Of a stretch of 64,000 nt of DNA, positions 37,815 through 52,045 are shown in pieces (the stretch's first letter is position 1; each line of letters opens with the position of its first letter). A model generated the notes under the pieces. It was not told where the DNA came from. It made no database searches and was given only the letters and a program-made list of their open reading frames with translations. The stretch spans positions 136,902,529-136,966,528 of the forward strand of contig CM043964.1 of NCBI GenBank assembly GCA_014529385.2, written 5' to 3'. The DNA is from Adiantum capillus-veneris. Its lineage: Eukaryota > Streptophyta > Polypodiopsida > Polypodiales > Pteridaceae. The position numbers were made by a program, and so were the translations under genes.

Positions 37815-38150
37815 AACGAAACCCAAGCAAACACATGGTTAAGGCATTGGGCTCTCAAAGTGGAGGCCATGGATTTGAAACTCAAATGAGGGAGGAAGCT
37901 CCACACTGTTCACCTTTTGTACACTCTCCAATCATCTTGAAATTTGAGCGAACTTCCTACTCGTCGCATATTCTAAATAGTTTTTGTGTCCTAGTTTACT
38001 TTTCCCAATATAGGTTCACTTTATAGGTTTTAGTTTGGGCATTGGGGATAGCAAATGACACACACCTGCTTGGTTAGACTATTGTGCTACCACAATCAAG
38101 GTATTGAGTTCGAATCCTCGTTGTAGCAAGCATCTATGTCTTATGCTTCA
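37815..38150 (+). mobile_element. Two tRNA-like SINE heads in tandem
   Basis: At 37,835-37,885 the sequence has an A-box-like tggttaaggcattggg and, after a tRNA-like spacing, a degenerate B box ggatttgaaactc. At 38,071-38,120 a second unit has tggttagactattgtgct and the B box gagttcgaatcctc, which is close to consensus. Neither folds as a full tRNA by eye and neither has a CCA end context. RNA polymerase III-driven SINEs with tRNA-derived heads are the likely origin. Confidence 0.55.
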
Positions 38151-38219
38151 CGTCCATTTACCTCGAGATTCCCATGCACAGTTCTTGGCCATGAATATCA
38201 CAGGTCTTCACTAAAGAAA

Positions 38220-38774
38220 CCCCCCCCCCCCCCCCCCCCCCCAAAACCCAACCCAGAAAAAAGGGGTGAAAATCCACTATGGCCTACATAAGGCTATTGA
38301 AAAGAATTTGATGATAAAAATGTTTCTTTGTGTGAGAGAGAAATAGAAAGTGACACTAGTATTTTAAAACATGCGATGTCACAATAAAATATTATATTTT
38401 TTTGAAAAAAGTGTAACAATGAACTATTTAGAATACCATATATTTCAAAAGCATAAAAAATAATGATTGAGAAACACTAGAAATTGAAACAAGCGAAAGG
38501 ATCACGATGGCTTTCTAAAACAATAAGAAAGTAATAAAATCTTTGATGGCTTTCTAAAACAATAAGAAAGTAATAAAATCTTTAAGTTCATTTAACTAGA
38601 ATTATATAAGGTGAAGCACTATTCAAGAATGTCTCTTTTATTAAGCGATCTAGTGTCCTCCTCGCAAAGAAGCAAACCAAATATACTAGTAAATTTTTTG
38701 AAATTTGTAGGATTTTTGAGCTAAGTTTTGACATCGTTGCACCGGTTTTTCTTCTCTTTATCATGGTTTGCTCA

Positions 38775-38855
<81 letters not shown>

Positions 38856-40225
38856 CTAATTAATATGTATATGTGTATGTATGTAGTATAGAACTTACTA
38901 GAATTAAGATGAAATAAAAACATTCATTTAATACTTTAAAACCAAAATAGCATTTAAGGTAAGTCTCAATCATCATTGAAAACATTGAAAGTATCGTAAC
39001 CCAACACATCTCTAAAGCTTCTTTTAGAAAGCCAAAAAAGATAGTTTGTTGCCATGTATCACTAATCAGCAAGCTTTTTAACCAATGGTCCACAATTGCA
39101 CCCAAAATGTAGCTCTTTTACAATGACCTTATGGAGTCTCAAAAACACAATGTGAAAGTTCATTATGGTCTACATAAGGCTATGTGAGAGAAAACAAATA
39201 AAATTTAAATAACATTTAAGGTAAGTCTCAATCAAACCATTTTTTTATGTTCTTCTAGGCGGTACTTGCTACTCACAAATGGCTTATATATTATGAAAGG
39301 ACCCCAATTGGTGCACATTGCACATTAGTATTTTGAAATAAAATAAAACAAAAAGGATGTAAAATAGAAAGACACATTAAAAATCAAAACAAAAGAATAT
39401 TTTAATGCTTCCAAATAAGCATAGAAAATAATTAAACAATTTAGTGAAGTGTTTTTTTTAAAAAAATTCCAAATGAGAAAATCATTTATCAGTACCTCAG
39501 TGTTTGAGAAAGATGTGTCTAAACTTAGGCTTAAGCATTAGCCGGTTGCAAAGGATGGCAAAGGAGAAAAAACCAGATAAAATATAATAGAAAATAGTTC
39601 GAATATTTTGCAAATTTAAAAATTTCTACTAGTATTTTCATTTTGTATTTGTATAAGGAGAAAACTTGCCGCTTAGACAAAAAGGACTTTTTTGAAGACT
39701 GCATCATAAGATCAAACTCCTATGAATATTTTGTTTAATGTATTGATCTCTAAAGTCATTTTTAAGCATGCAGAGAAAGTACTCCTATGAATATTTTGTT
39801 TAATGTATTGATCTCTAAAGTCATTTTCAAGCATGCAGAGAAAGTAAATGCTGCCTAGCATTCTAAAACAATAGAATGCAAGAAAAGTAAAGGCAGGATG
39901 TGAAATGAAAGGTAAGTCTTTATCATGCACTGAAAACTATGAAGTCCCCCTAACCCAGCCCAACACTAAGAGTTTCTTTTAGAAAGCCAAAAAAAAAAAA
40001 AAAAAAAAAGTGAAAGAGGATGAGAAAGATTGTGTTTGACACAATACTCAATGCCCTTGTTTAAGGAGACAGGTACACAAATGTCAATATCCTCTCACAA
40101 GGACCTAAAATAAATAATAAAAAAGTATATTATCATCAGCTTTCCATGTGGCACTAATCCACAATCTTTATTGAATGGTCGAGAGATGCACCCGAAATCC
40201 AATCCTTTTCAAAGTTTGAAGTGAG
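38220..40225. repeat. AT-rich region with a degenerate ~1-kb duplication and small tandem duplications
   Basis: Two long blocks share a word order: ccactatggcctacataaggct near 38,273 against cattatggtctacataaggct near 39,162; cttttagaaagccaaaaaa near 39,020 against 39,975; and a cactaatc plus gcaccc segment near 39,060-39,100 against 40,150-40,195. Within it are a 39-bp unit twice (38,506-38,583), a (TA)n tract (38,777-38,853), a 65-bp unit twice (39,716-39,845), a poly-C run (38,220-38,242) and a poly-A run (39,989-40,009). No gene is seen. Confidence 0.55.
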
Positions 40226-40231
40226 GAGTAT

Positions 40232-41426
40232 TGTAACATTCAATGGTCTAGTAACTTGTGTGTAGCGAAAAATAGCATGAACATAGTGAGCATTTCATTA
40301 GAATAGATTCCTAATGAGAATAACAAGAGTGCTTGGGTGGAGAGAGCAACAAAAAGTATAACACCTAGTTAGATAGCATGAACAATACGTCAAAAGAGAG
40401 AGAAATTAAGCAATTGACAACAATTGAGGACCGGATTTGCATGTAGCCGATCCCTCCTCCAAAAGCTTTGTATTATGGTTTCTCCCATCAAGAGAGACAT
40501 TTTACAATACAATTCTTTGTGTTCCTTCAATACTAGCTGGTGCTATAAAGATGGAAACCTCAAGCAAGAAGCACAACACTTATTAAACACAACATCAATT
40601 CCCTCACGATCTCAGACCCAAGACCTCACATACCTTCAAAGATGGTGAGAGCTAGCGAGGTATGAGAGTAGAATGAGAGGAAGAAGGACTATTCTTACGA
40701 GAAAGATATACATCTCCTCATATAATCACTCATAATAGCATAGCTTAGCTTAATAATTAGCATGGTAGAGGAGATGAGCATGCATTGAAGCTTGGCTCTT
40801 GGTTGGATTTGCATCACAAAGCCAAGAGTTGTTGGTGTAGGCCTCCCTTCTCACAAGCTTGGAGTAGGTGGTAAGCTTTCCATTAAAGCTTGAGAAGGAG
40901 AGAGAGAGTCTTCTTGCTTCACACATTGATTGTGTGAGTGTGTAAGTGAATAATGCCTTGAGAAAATCAGCCCTCTCTCTCTCTTGGTCGACCCCCCTTG
41001 CTAATTGCTAATGCTACAGCCCTATTAGACCTCCTGAGGCCTAGCCAATGGGAATTAAGAAGCATAAGTGATAGCCTTCTGACATGTATCCCCCTTTCCC
41101 CTTTTGTGAGAGCTTTAGGTAATTAATAAATGCAACTAAATTCTCATTGGACCCCTTTGCCTCCTGGCCCGTAGGAATCAGGCAAGCCATTGGGTTGTTG
41201 AATGCTCATTGGACCCCTTGGGAGACTGTCCAATAGTCTTCTAGAGAGCTTAATTCTTACTGGTTCTTTTATTAAGTGTTTTTAAAGTAACTAAACTAAA
41301 CTTACTCTAGTCTAATTCTCATTGGTCCACCTCCAAGGCCATCCAATAGGATTTGAGTACATCTTGTGGACATTTAGCCTAGGGAGTTGACATGTGTCCC
41401 TCTTTCCCCTTGTGTACAAAGGGAGC

Positions 41427-41476
<50 letters not shown>

Positions 41477-42027
41477 CTCTCTCATCCCCTACTTCTTGGG
41501 CTCGCCCCCTCCTTTGTAGGCTTTGAAGAAGACTTTAGGGACACACACAAAGCATCCAAATTTCCTAATCTTTGACCTTTGGATCCCTATTTTCCCTCCT
41601 TTGGATCCCTACTGTGGCCGGTCTACCAGCTTAACCAATATTCTAGCTTTTTCTCCCCTGGAACTTCCCCATGTTAAATGGTCAGTTTAACATGAGAAAA
41701 TCATTTAGGAGAATTAGATATTGATTATTATGACATTACCTCTCTTGAAATCATAGTCGTCCTCGACTATGGAGTAAAGAAGATAATTTTGGAACCTTAG
41801 CATTTTGGAAGTCTTAATGGGCTGAATTCTAAGGTCTTTGGAGCCCATTGTTTCACATAGCTCTTTTGCAGATGGCCTCCCCTTTGGATCCCTATGTTCC
41901 CTCCTTTGGATCCCTACTGTGGCCGGTCTGCCAGCTTAACCAATATTCTAACTTTTTCTCCCCATATTATATGGTCAGTTTAACATGAGAAAATATTTAG
42001 GAGAATTAGATATTGATTATTATGACA
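40232..42027 (-). mobile_element. Deleted LTR retrotransposon, LTR ~1.5 kb, TSD AGTAT
   Basis: On the minus strand a complete LTR (41,735 to 40,232, TGTCATAATAATC to GAATGTTACA) is preceded by a purine-rich AAGAGAGG tract and a short coding end containing VEDDYDFKRG. Before that lies a 157-bp fragment of the LTR start (42,027-41,871). The whole is flanked by AGTAT at 40,227-40,231 and 42,028-42,032. An internal deletion thus joined the 5' LTR to the end of the internal region. The LTR is related to the solo LTR at 52,989-54,636. The superfamily cannot be decided from the remaining internal sequence. A GT microsatellite (41,427-41,474) lies inside the LTR. Confidence 0.85.
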
Positions 42028-42032
42028 AGTAT

Positions 42033-42202
42033 TTTTCCCAGGGAGCCTGGACGAGATAAGCATGGAGGGGTGAGTGCATAGTACGGACTGTTAGGAAACA
42101 TCACTATCATACTTTACATGCCTCTGTTCTCCTTCCCATCATCGCCCCAACCAGCATCCCTTTACCCTTTCTGCTCCCCCCCCCCCCCCCCCCCTCCACA
42201 CC

Positions 42203-42235
<33 letters not shown>

Positions 42236-42979
42236 CCTCTCTCGTGGAGAGGATGGAGCGATGGTGCTCTAAGACACCTTAAAGAATGGCCTCGTTTCCA
42301 CCCTCCCAACCTCACACCCTAACCCTATAATCAATGCCTAAGCAAGGTATGCCTCCCTACAACGAGCTCCTAACCCTCTACTTCCAAACAAACCCTTCCT
42401 GGTCCCAATAGGGTCTTTGACCTTTGCTCCTCCTGTTGGAAACTCTATCTTCAACAACGTTCCGCAACATCTCTCCTATGCTATTGTAGCTATGATGCTC
42501 CATCACAAACCTCAAGGAGAGACTGTGCATGGGCTTCTCCATCCTTTTGATCCTCCAGGTAAGTTCCCGTCTCACTTTGCTATGCTATCTGATCATTACA
42601 AGTAGGCTAATGTAGACAATGTCACTCACATAGACATGCAAAGAAGACCCTCTCCACATGAGGTGCACACAGGGAATGATGCAACAGCAAATAAGCCGAG
42701 TAATTCTCAGAATCATCTTTTAGGAGATGATTCTCTAGAACTAGGGGACCCTATGCATAGTGAGAAATGTGTTAATATTCCTATTAAGGAGCTTGAGATG
42801 TTCAACTCTAGTAGAGGGTAGTAATAGGCCTTTGTCATGGAGCTCGTCCCTCCTTAGAGTCCTAAAAAGGATGGATATCCCAGCAATGGACTAATAAGAA
42901 CCTCAGGGTCACTCAAATACAATACCTACCAAACGATTACTGGATTTTGTCCCACCCTGATAGTCCTCCTCCCCCTGCC
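42033..42979. other. Spacer with poly-C/(CT)n; possible degraded LINE 5' part
   Basis: A C-rich and CT microsatellite lies at 42,178-42,242. Open frames at 42,417-42,605 and 42,636-42,821 show no domain. They could belong to the first ORF or endonuclease of the LINE that follows, but there is no motif to support it. Confidence 0.4.
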
Positions 42980-45235
42980 CCTTTAGAGCTAAAAGACCAG
43001 CTTTAGAAAAGAAGAGCTCCTTATTGCAAGGGATTTTATGGCACGGACCAGCAAATATTGGGTTGGAAAGCTTGATACCCCTGACAAGAATATCCCTTAC
43101 TCAAGGAGAAAGATGGCAATGTTGTCAAGACTCATTAGAAAAACTTAGCCTTAGTCAAAAAGTACTATGCTGATATATTATCAGTTCCCCAAAAAAGAAA
43201 GGTTGGTCAAACTCAAGCCAAATCCCATATAGCCAGAATCGCGCAAAAGATGGTGACCCCAACTATGGCTAAAATGATGGACCATCCTCTCATAGAAGGG
43301 GAGCTGAGGAATACGACTTGCCTGATGAATTTTTTCAACGTTGTAAAGATTTTATGGTAAGCTATTTGATGACGGTCTATATAGAAGCCTTGCAATTAGG
43401 AGCTCTCCCTTCTTTAAATACTAGAGTCATAAATCTCATACACAAAAGGGGGGGGGGGGAAGGGGGGGGTTACTTAGGGAACTAGAGATCTATAACATGT
43501 CTGACTTCTATTTATAGGATCTTTGTCTTGGCTTTAGCTAGAAGACTAAGCCCTATCATGCATTACATCATACTCCCAAAATAGAAGGGATTTATCAAAG
43601 GCAGATTCATTTTGGATGCTATCATCGCTCTTTGGGAAGCCATAGAGTATGCACAAGACCTAGAGCGAATGTTTTTTTTTTCAAAATTGGTTTTGATAAG
43701 GCTTATGACATAATTGAATGGGGTTTCATCTTTCAATCCTTGCATGGCATTGGGTTTAGTAAACAATCCATCAAGTGTATCCATGTCCTGTTTGGAAATG
43801 CTTTTGCAAAGCTAACTATAAATGGTTATCTAACAGAAGCTATCCCTCTAAAGAGATCTATTAGACAGGGATGTCATATAGCACCTCTAACGTATGCTAT
43901 ATACTAAGAAGCACTTGGATGGTTAGTCAAGCATGCTATGGATCAAGGAAATTTAAAAGGTATTGACATCCCAAGTGCCAATAACAATTTCTGTCTACAA
44001 CAATTTGCAGATGACACAAATGCTCCGATGCATTATGACCAACAGCCTATCGAATGCTTCTGATAGTGCCTAGACACTTTTGGTTATGCAAGTGGTTTTG
44101 TTATAATTCATGATAAAAGTCAATTCAAGTCCTCTACACGTTTTATTCCTCAAATAATTTCAGATGCAAGCTGTAATCGAATTGAGGATGGTCAAATCTT
44201 TAGATTATTGGGTATTCCAAAGGGGTTTAAAGTCTCATTCAAGAAGAGATGGCAATGGGTTCTCCAAAGAGGAGAAATCAATAAATGGCATGCACATACC
44301 ACCGCCTTGCCCAACAGAGCTTTTGTGTTGAACCATTACATAATGCTTATCTATTTTTGGCTTGTTGGTCTCTAGTTAAATACCAGCTATAAGCTGCCTA
44401 CTCCCTTTTCAAAAACTTCCTCTGGGATTGAGGCCTTCAACATACCAAGGTTTCCAAAGTACCATGGGAAATCTACTACCCACGTAAGGGGATTGCCGGT
44501 CCTCTTAACCTAAACCCAATTTCCTATAAGCTTGCAAGAAACTGGATAACGAGAAGTACTGATTCAAAGGATTATTGGGCTTATTGATCAAAGAGAAATG
44601 TGGCAAAATTCAAGCTGCAAGAGCTTAAAGGTTGGTCTAATCTCAGTCTCAGGAAGTTACTTCTCTCCTTTCCTAAGTTTATCCCATATGGTTCCAAATT
44701 GACGTGCAGATTTTGGAATCCCCTTGGATTGGCTATTTTGCAGTTCTCAGTGGACTTCCCCTAACCTCAAGGACACAAATGATTCTTTTAAGCTGATATA
44801 AAGCAATGGGAAGACCTGCTCCATGCAAACCATATCCAATCTCTAAAATCTCTTCAAGACCACTTCAACATCTCACACCAAGATGCAACATGGTGTATTA
44901 CCAGACTTCAAGCAATTCTTGCAAGGCCTCATCTCACTCCAAGGATTGACATCTCAAAAGCTAAGCTTGGATCTTTTAGCTGCAAACATAAACTCAACAA
45001 GTGGAAGATCCAATGGAGTTGCAAGCAGTGGACTTACAGATTTGTATGTAATTGCGCATACCCAATTGCCATTAAACATAGCTATCTTCTCTAGCTCATC
45101 ATACCTCAAGAGCTATGGTCTGGGAAAACAGCTCGTCGAATTAGTGTCTATTCATGCACCTTCACTAGATGCCACAAGTTAAAGGACATTCCTTGCATTT
45201 TATTTACCTGTGCAAATTCCTGTAAGATTATTTAT
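42980..45235 (+). mobile_element. LINE (non-LTR retrotransposon) relic with reverse transcriptase
   Basis: Across several frames one reads, in order, FFQRCKDFMV, a LIHK block, RSITCLTSIYRIF, the phrase GFIKGRFILDAIIALWEAIE (43,587-43,646), KIGFDKAYD, GIGFSKQSIK, RQGCHIAPLTYAIY and the catalytic FADDT (44,004-44,018). This is the order of non-LTR RT motifs 0-5. A cysteine/histidine-like segment near 45,150-45,230 fits the C-terminal zinc region of plant LINEs. Many stops interrupt it, and a poly-G of about 24 bp (43,447-43,470) splits the RT. No clear poly-A tail was found; the fold-back element at 45,362 may interrupt the 3' end. Confidence 0.88.
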
Positions 45236-45361
45236 CCTTATCATGAGATGTCCATAAGCTATCAAGAAAATGTCATGAGAAGATGGGAGTGACTCTCCCC
45301 CTACCCGTCACAAGAGGTTTTGGCCAAATTCTCACAATAATTCCCACATTGTGACTTACCT

Positions 45362-45439
45362 CAACATCATGAGCTTCTGTGAGGGAGGCACCGCATGCCT
45401 AGCTAGGTACGGTTGGGGGCAGAGGACCACCAGCCCGGT

Positions 45440-45475
<36 letters not shown>

Positions 45476-45540
45476 CCCCTACCCCCAATCATACCTAGCT
45501 AGGTATGCGGTGCCTCTCGAGCAGAAGCTCATGATGTTAT
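45362..45540. mobile_element. Fold-back element with 33-bp poly-G in its loop
   Basis: Left (45,363-45,427) and right (45,474-45,539) arms are inverted copies. The outer 17 bp aacatcatgagcttctg and an inner block around cctagctaggta pair exactly, with a few mismatches between. The loop is essentially a run of 33 G (45,442-45,474). It is analogous in design to the elements at 761 and 1533 but unrelated in sequence. Confidence 0.85.
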
Positions 45541-46183
45541 TCATTGTATGCAAAACACTGGAAAAGACTCCATTTTCCTACATGAGAAAATTTCTAAATG
45601 TTCTTGTGCACGAGGCCATGTTATTTTTTACTTCCTCTTTTTAATTCAATTTCTACCTTATTAAGGAAAAAAAATCAAAACCACACTAAGGATTACTTCT
45701 ATAGTCCAAAAACAAGTGGAAGTACCTTACAATTCCATAGATAGCATCATTCTACATTGATGGAAGCACCTCTCGTCTGCCCTTCCATGATTACTAATCA
45801 ATTCATTGACAAGTTTGTAGCATTCCTTGTCGCTCTGGTTTACATTAGTAGCATGGGCCACCATTGGATGCACTATCATTAACACCCACATCCAATGAGG
45901 TGACACAGCAAGGCACAATAAGCTGTAGTGATATCCATAGAAACAGGTAATATAACCTCCACCCTCTGGAGTTGATATGGGGCCATAATAAGGCACAATA
46001 TGCTAGGAGTGCAATGCTACCAACTTAAGCACATTGCAGGGATCGAGCTGTGCAGCGTTAGCAACAAAAGAAGAAAAGTTGATCCTGAAAATAAATCAGG
46101 AAGGTAACCTTGCCTGTTGAAACAATGGATTGGATATTGGAGACAAAAGAATTCACATGGCCCCTCCCAGTATGCCTCCTACT
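45541..46183. other. Spacer downstream of the KCS gene
   Basis: No RNA or transposon signature is seen. The part next to 46,183 is expected to contain the 3' untranslated region of the KCS gene (minus strand). A minus-strand frame at 45,996-45,727 has no recognisable domain. Confidence 0.4.
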
Positions 46184-47569
46184 TTAATGGTGACCACCCT
46201 CATCTGAGGGCAGCTGAACTGGCAACTCCGAAATGCAATCAGCCCAACATTGGCTGCTGCTCCTCAAATCAATGTCCTTGAGAGCTTTCAAGTATGAGCT
46301 GCAACACTTGAATCCACTTCCTAGACCAATTTGCCACACCCTGTTCCCCTTCTTCACCCTCGCTTTCGACTCCTCATACGCAAGCTCATACCAAACAGAT
46401 GCCGACGATAAGTTCCCAAACCTGTAAAGAGTCATATGAGACGGCTCGCTAAGCTCAAAAGGGAGATTAAGGGCAAGCTCCATGGCCCGGACCACCGCCT
46501 TCCCGCCCGCGTGGATGCAAATGTTGTCACAAGCCAGCTTGAAGTTGGGAATGTAGGGTTTGATTTTGGAGTTGGGAGAGATCTTCATCATGAAGCCATT
46601 CAAAATGTAGAGAAACAGCTCACTGAAGGGGAGGATCTTGGGCCCAAGAAGCTTCATGTTATGCTGCAAAGCAAGGCCGGCACTCTGCATTAGGTCTTTG
46701 GACAAGCTGACACCAATAGTGCCTTTGCAATCTTCTTCTTGGTAGACACTTCTGTAGCACATGTCAATGGCCCCCATTTGGCTCCTTGAAGTGTGGATGA
46801 TTTTGTACTTGGAAATCTTCCTGTCCTTCCACTTGTTGGAGAGCAAGACAGCAGAGCCGCCAACTCTGAAGAGGCAGTTGGTAACTAGCATGGACCTTTG
46901 GTTGCCATAGTACAAGCTTCTGGTTAGATTCTCTGTGCTGAGGACTAGGGCATATTTGTTAGGGTGGGCAAGAAGCACTCTCTTGGCGAGGTCGAGGGCG
47001 AGGAGGCCCGCGGAGCAGCCCATTCCAGCGAGGTTGAAGCTCTTTACATCAACTGGCAGCTTGTATTTGTTGATGATCATGCTGGTCATGGAGGGAGTGG
47101 GGCTGAAAACAGAGCAATTTGTGACAATGACTCCAATGTCGTGTAGGTTGATATCCACCAGTGCCAAAAGCTCATCCATCGCTCCGAAGAGGACCGTCTC
47201 GCACTCGGCCCTCTCCTGCTCAAGCATTATCCTTGGCGGTAGAAAGTGGAATGACAGGGGAAGGGAAGTCAGCTGACTCATCCCTGACTTTGCCAGAATC
47301 TTCTCCTGAAATTCTATGCTGGACTCATTGAACTCGCTCTTCATGATCCTGCAGTGCTCCATGTAGGCAGAGAAGGGAGCCCTCATAACGTCGACAGGCT
47401 TGTAGCATCCAAAATTCACTATGAAGACGGGCAGCCGCTTCCGCCTCACGATCAAGGCAACGTACAGCAAGCATGTGAGTGCGTAGATGGCGACCACAAC
47501 TAGCTGGGTCGAAAGGGAGAGAAGGAAGAAGGAAGAGAAGACACGCAGAAAAATGACGGAGAGAGACAT
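46184..47569 (-). CDS. KCS: 3-ketoacyl-CoA synthase (very-long-chain fatty acid elongase)
   Basis: Condensing enzyme of the endoplasmic-reticulum elongase complex. It joins malonyl-CoA to a long-chain acyl-CoA in the first step of very-long-chain fatty acid synthesis, feeding waxes, cutin or suberin, and sphingolipids. The 461-residue frame is uninterrupted. Residues about 5-40 form one or two hydrophobic membrane segments, followed by VRRKR. The FAE1/CUT1-type catalytic domain covers about 45-330, then an ACP-synthase-III-like C-terminal domain. The catalytic triad is present: Cys185 in NLAGMGCSAG, His353 in CIHAGGKAV and Asn386 in RFGNLSSAS. Length is slightly below the usual 490-530, mostly at the N-terminus. 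The ATG at 47,569 is the first in frame before the membrane segment. No intron is seen. The specific paralogue and chain-length preference cannot be told. It appears functional. Confidence 0.95.
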   Translation of the reverse strand: MSLSVIFLRVFSSFFLLSLSTQLVVVAIYALTCLLYVALIVRRKRLPVFIVNFGCYKPVDVMRAPFSAYMEHCRIMKSEFNESSIEFQEKILAKSGMSQLTSLPLSFHFLPPRIMLEQERAECETVLFGAMDELLALVDINLHDIGVIVTNCSVFSPTPSMTSMIINKYKLPVDVKSFNLAGMGCSAGLLALDLAKRVLLAHPNKYALVLSTENLTRSLYYGNQRSMLVTNCLFRVGGSAVLLSNKWKDRKISKYKIIHTSRSQMGAIDMCYRSVYQEEDCKGTIGVSLSKDLMQSAGLALQHNMKLLGPKILPFSELFLYILNGFMMKISPNSKIKPYIPNFKLACDNICIHAGGKAVVRAMELALNLPFELSEPSHMTLYRFGNLSSASVWYELAYEESKARVKKGNRVWQIGLGSGFKCCSSYLKALKDIDLRSSSQCWADCISELPVQLPSDEGGHH

Positions 47570-47626
47570 GGCTAGAAGCTAAGAAAAACAGACAAAGTCT
47601 GGGTGCAGGGGCTGAAAGAAGCACAA

Positions 47627-47675
<49 letters not shown>

Positions 47676-47690
47676 CAATGCTGCAGAGCT
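47570..47690 (-). promoter_or_regulatory. Candidate core promoter and GA-rich leader of the KCS gene
   Basis: On the minus strand a TATATATATA stretch (about 47,664-47,675) is followed by about 30 bp of GA repeat and then about 60 bp to the KCS ATG. A TATA-like box with a GA/CT-rich leader at this distance fits a plant promoter, but TA and GA tracts are common in this window, so the link is positional only. Confidence 0.45.
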
Positions 47691-47940
47691 TGGGTATGTA
47701 CCTGCATTGGCAAGCTCCGAGACATCAGTGTTGCAGAGTTTGAGGTCTGTAAGGAGGAATCAAGCTGGCGGGGGTGATGAAGAAGCAGCTAAGGGAAGCT
47801 AAGAGCTCAGCGCGGCAGGTGAGAAGCGAACATATGTGGACATAAGGGGCATGACGATGGCTATAATAAGTAGGTGGGCAGTGGCGGGAGCAGCTGAGCA
47901 GCGCGCAGAGCTTAGCACGTGAGCTAAGCCTGAGAGAGAT

Positions 47941-47971
<31 letters not shown>

Positions 47972-48213
47972 TTAGACAAAGAGAGATTAAGATATAGTGT
48001 GCTAAAATTTGTTCTAGCCTCTAGGGATGTTTGAATTTTGCCTGAATTTGCTGTACCAGTTCGGTTGACCCGTAGAAGAACAGCATTATATTTACCGTAT
48101 GGGCTCCAGCTACTTAGCCTGACATAGAATCATTACATTTTAGAAAGAGAGAACTTGAACGCAGGATTTCGAGGTTGCCTATTTTTCTACTGTGCAATAA
48201 AGGTTCGGCAAGT
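47691..48213. other. Upstream region of KCS, no gene seen
   Basis: Contains a GA tract at about 47,940-47,966 and a direct repeat of tgcagag plus ttg near 47,684 and 47,731. It may hold distal promoter elements of KCS. Confidence 0.4.
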
Positions 48214-48771
48214 TTTTGACTTTTTTTGGAAAAATTACCAAAAATACCCCTCTAGTTTGTGGAAATTCCCAAAATACCTCTCAAATTTCAGAAATTCCCA
48301 AAATGCCCTAAGTATTTATTTTTCTTGAATTGTTCAAGATTTTCTAATCTTCATTCCTTTTTGACAATTGATATCCGTTTTTAACTGCTTAGCATGTAAT
48401 TTGTCACAAAATAGCTTGCAAAAAGAAGGCAATTACGTTTAAAAATAATCGAAGCAATTCATATCTAGAAAACCAACTCAAATTCTAGTTTTAGTTGCTT
48501 AGTATCTTTTTGTTTTTTTTTAAGGAAGTAGAATTGTATTAAAAGATACACTGCTAGCATCTTGTATGATATACAGCTAGTCTTCTTATAAAAGCTACAA
48601 AAAGGTTTATTTTTGAAAAAATTTACTCTCACAACCGGGGGAATTTTGAAGGATATTTTGGGAATTTATGACAAAATATTGAGAGTATTATCGGAATTTG
48701 CAGTTCGAGGGGTATTTTGGGAATTTCCACAAATTTGTGGGTATTTTGGTAATTTCCTTTTTTTTTTACAT
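48214..48771. mobile_element. Inverted-repeat element, ~65-bp arms, AT-rich interior
   Basis: The left arm (48,214-48,277: ggaaaaattaccaaaaatac, then gtttgtggaaattcccaaaa) and the right arm (48,706-48,771: gggtattttgggaatttcca, gggtattttggtaatttcc) are inverted copies. Further degenerate copies of the aattcccaaaat motif lie inside each arm. The interior has no coding capacity. A MITE or other non-autonomous DNA transposon is likely; no clear target duplication. Confidence 0.7.
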
Positions 48772-51738
<2,967 letters not shown>

Positions 51739-51743
51739 GCGAG

Positions 51744-51970
51744 TGTTGGAATTAGGGTTGCAGAGAAACGCATACAGCTTGGAGAAGATGAAGGAAGCTC
51801 AAGGCACACAATAGAGAGTGTGTTACTTAGTATGCAATGCAAAGATAGATAGCCCTAGAGTGATGGGCGTATATACAATGCTCGGGGGGAAAAACCTCCT
51901 AAAGAGGGAAAAAATGCCCGGGTGGTCCAAGTGTGTTCACACACATCACTACCACCTGTATATGGTAACA
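51744..51970 (-). repeat. Copia 3' LTR, 227 bp
   Basis: It begins (minus strand) TGTTACCATATACAGG and ends CTAATTCCAACA, giving TGTT...AACA inverted ends. The polypurine tract abuts it. Part of this LTR (gtgttcacacacatcact) recurs at 11.45-11.5 kb. Confidence 0.85.
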
Positions 51971-51982
51971 AATCCCCCCTGG
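51971..51982 (-). other. Polypurine tract of the copia element
   Basis: On the minus strand CCAGGGGGGATT lies directly before the LTR start and after the RNase H stop codon. This is the expected plus-strand primer site. Confidence 0.8.
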
Positions 51983-52045
51983 AGTGATGCGGTAAACGAG
52001 AGCTGGCACATGAGTAAAGGGAAGTGCCATGCCCTAAGGACATGA

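Noticed and set aside
45727-45996. Minus-strand ORF of 89 codons as a gene
   Set aside because: No recognisable domain; it lies in the expected 3' flank of the KCS gene and is of a length common by chance.
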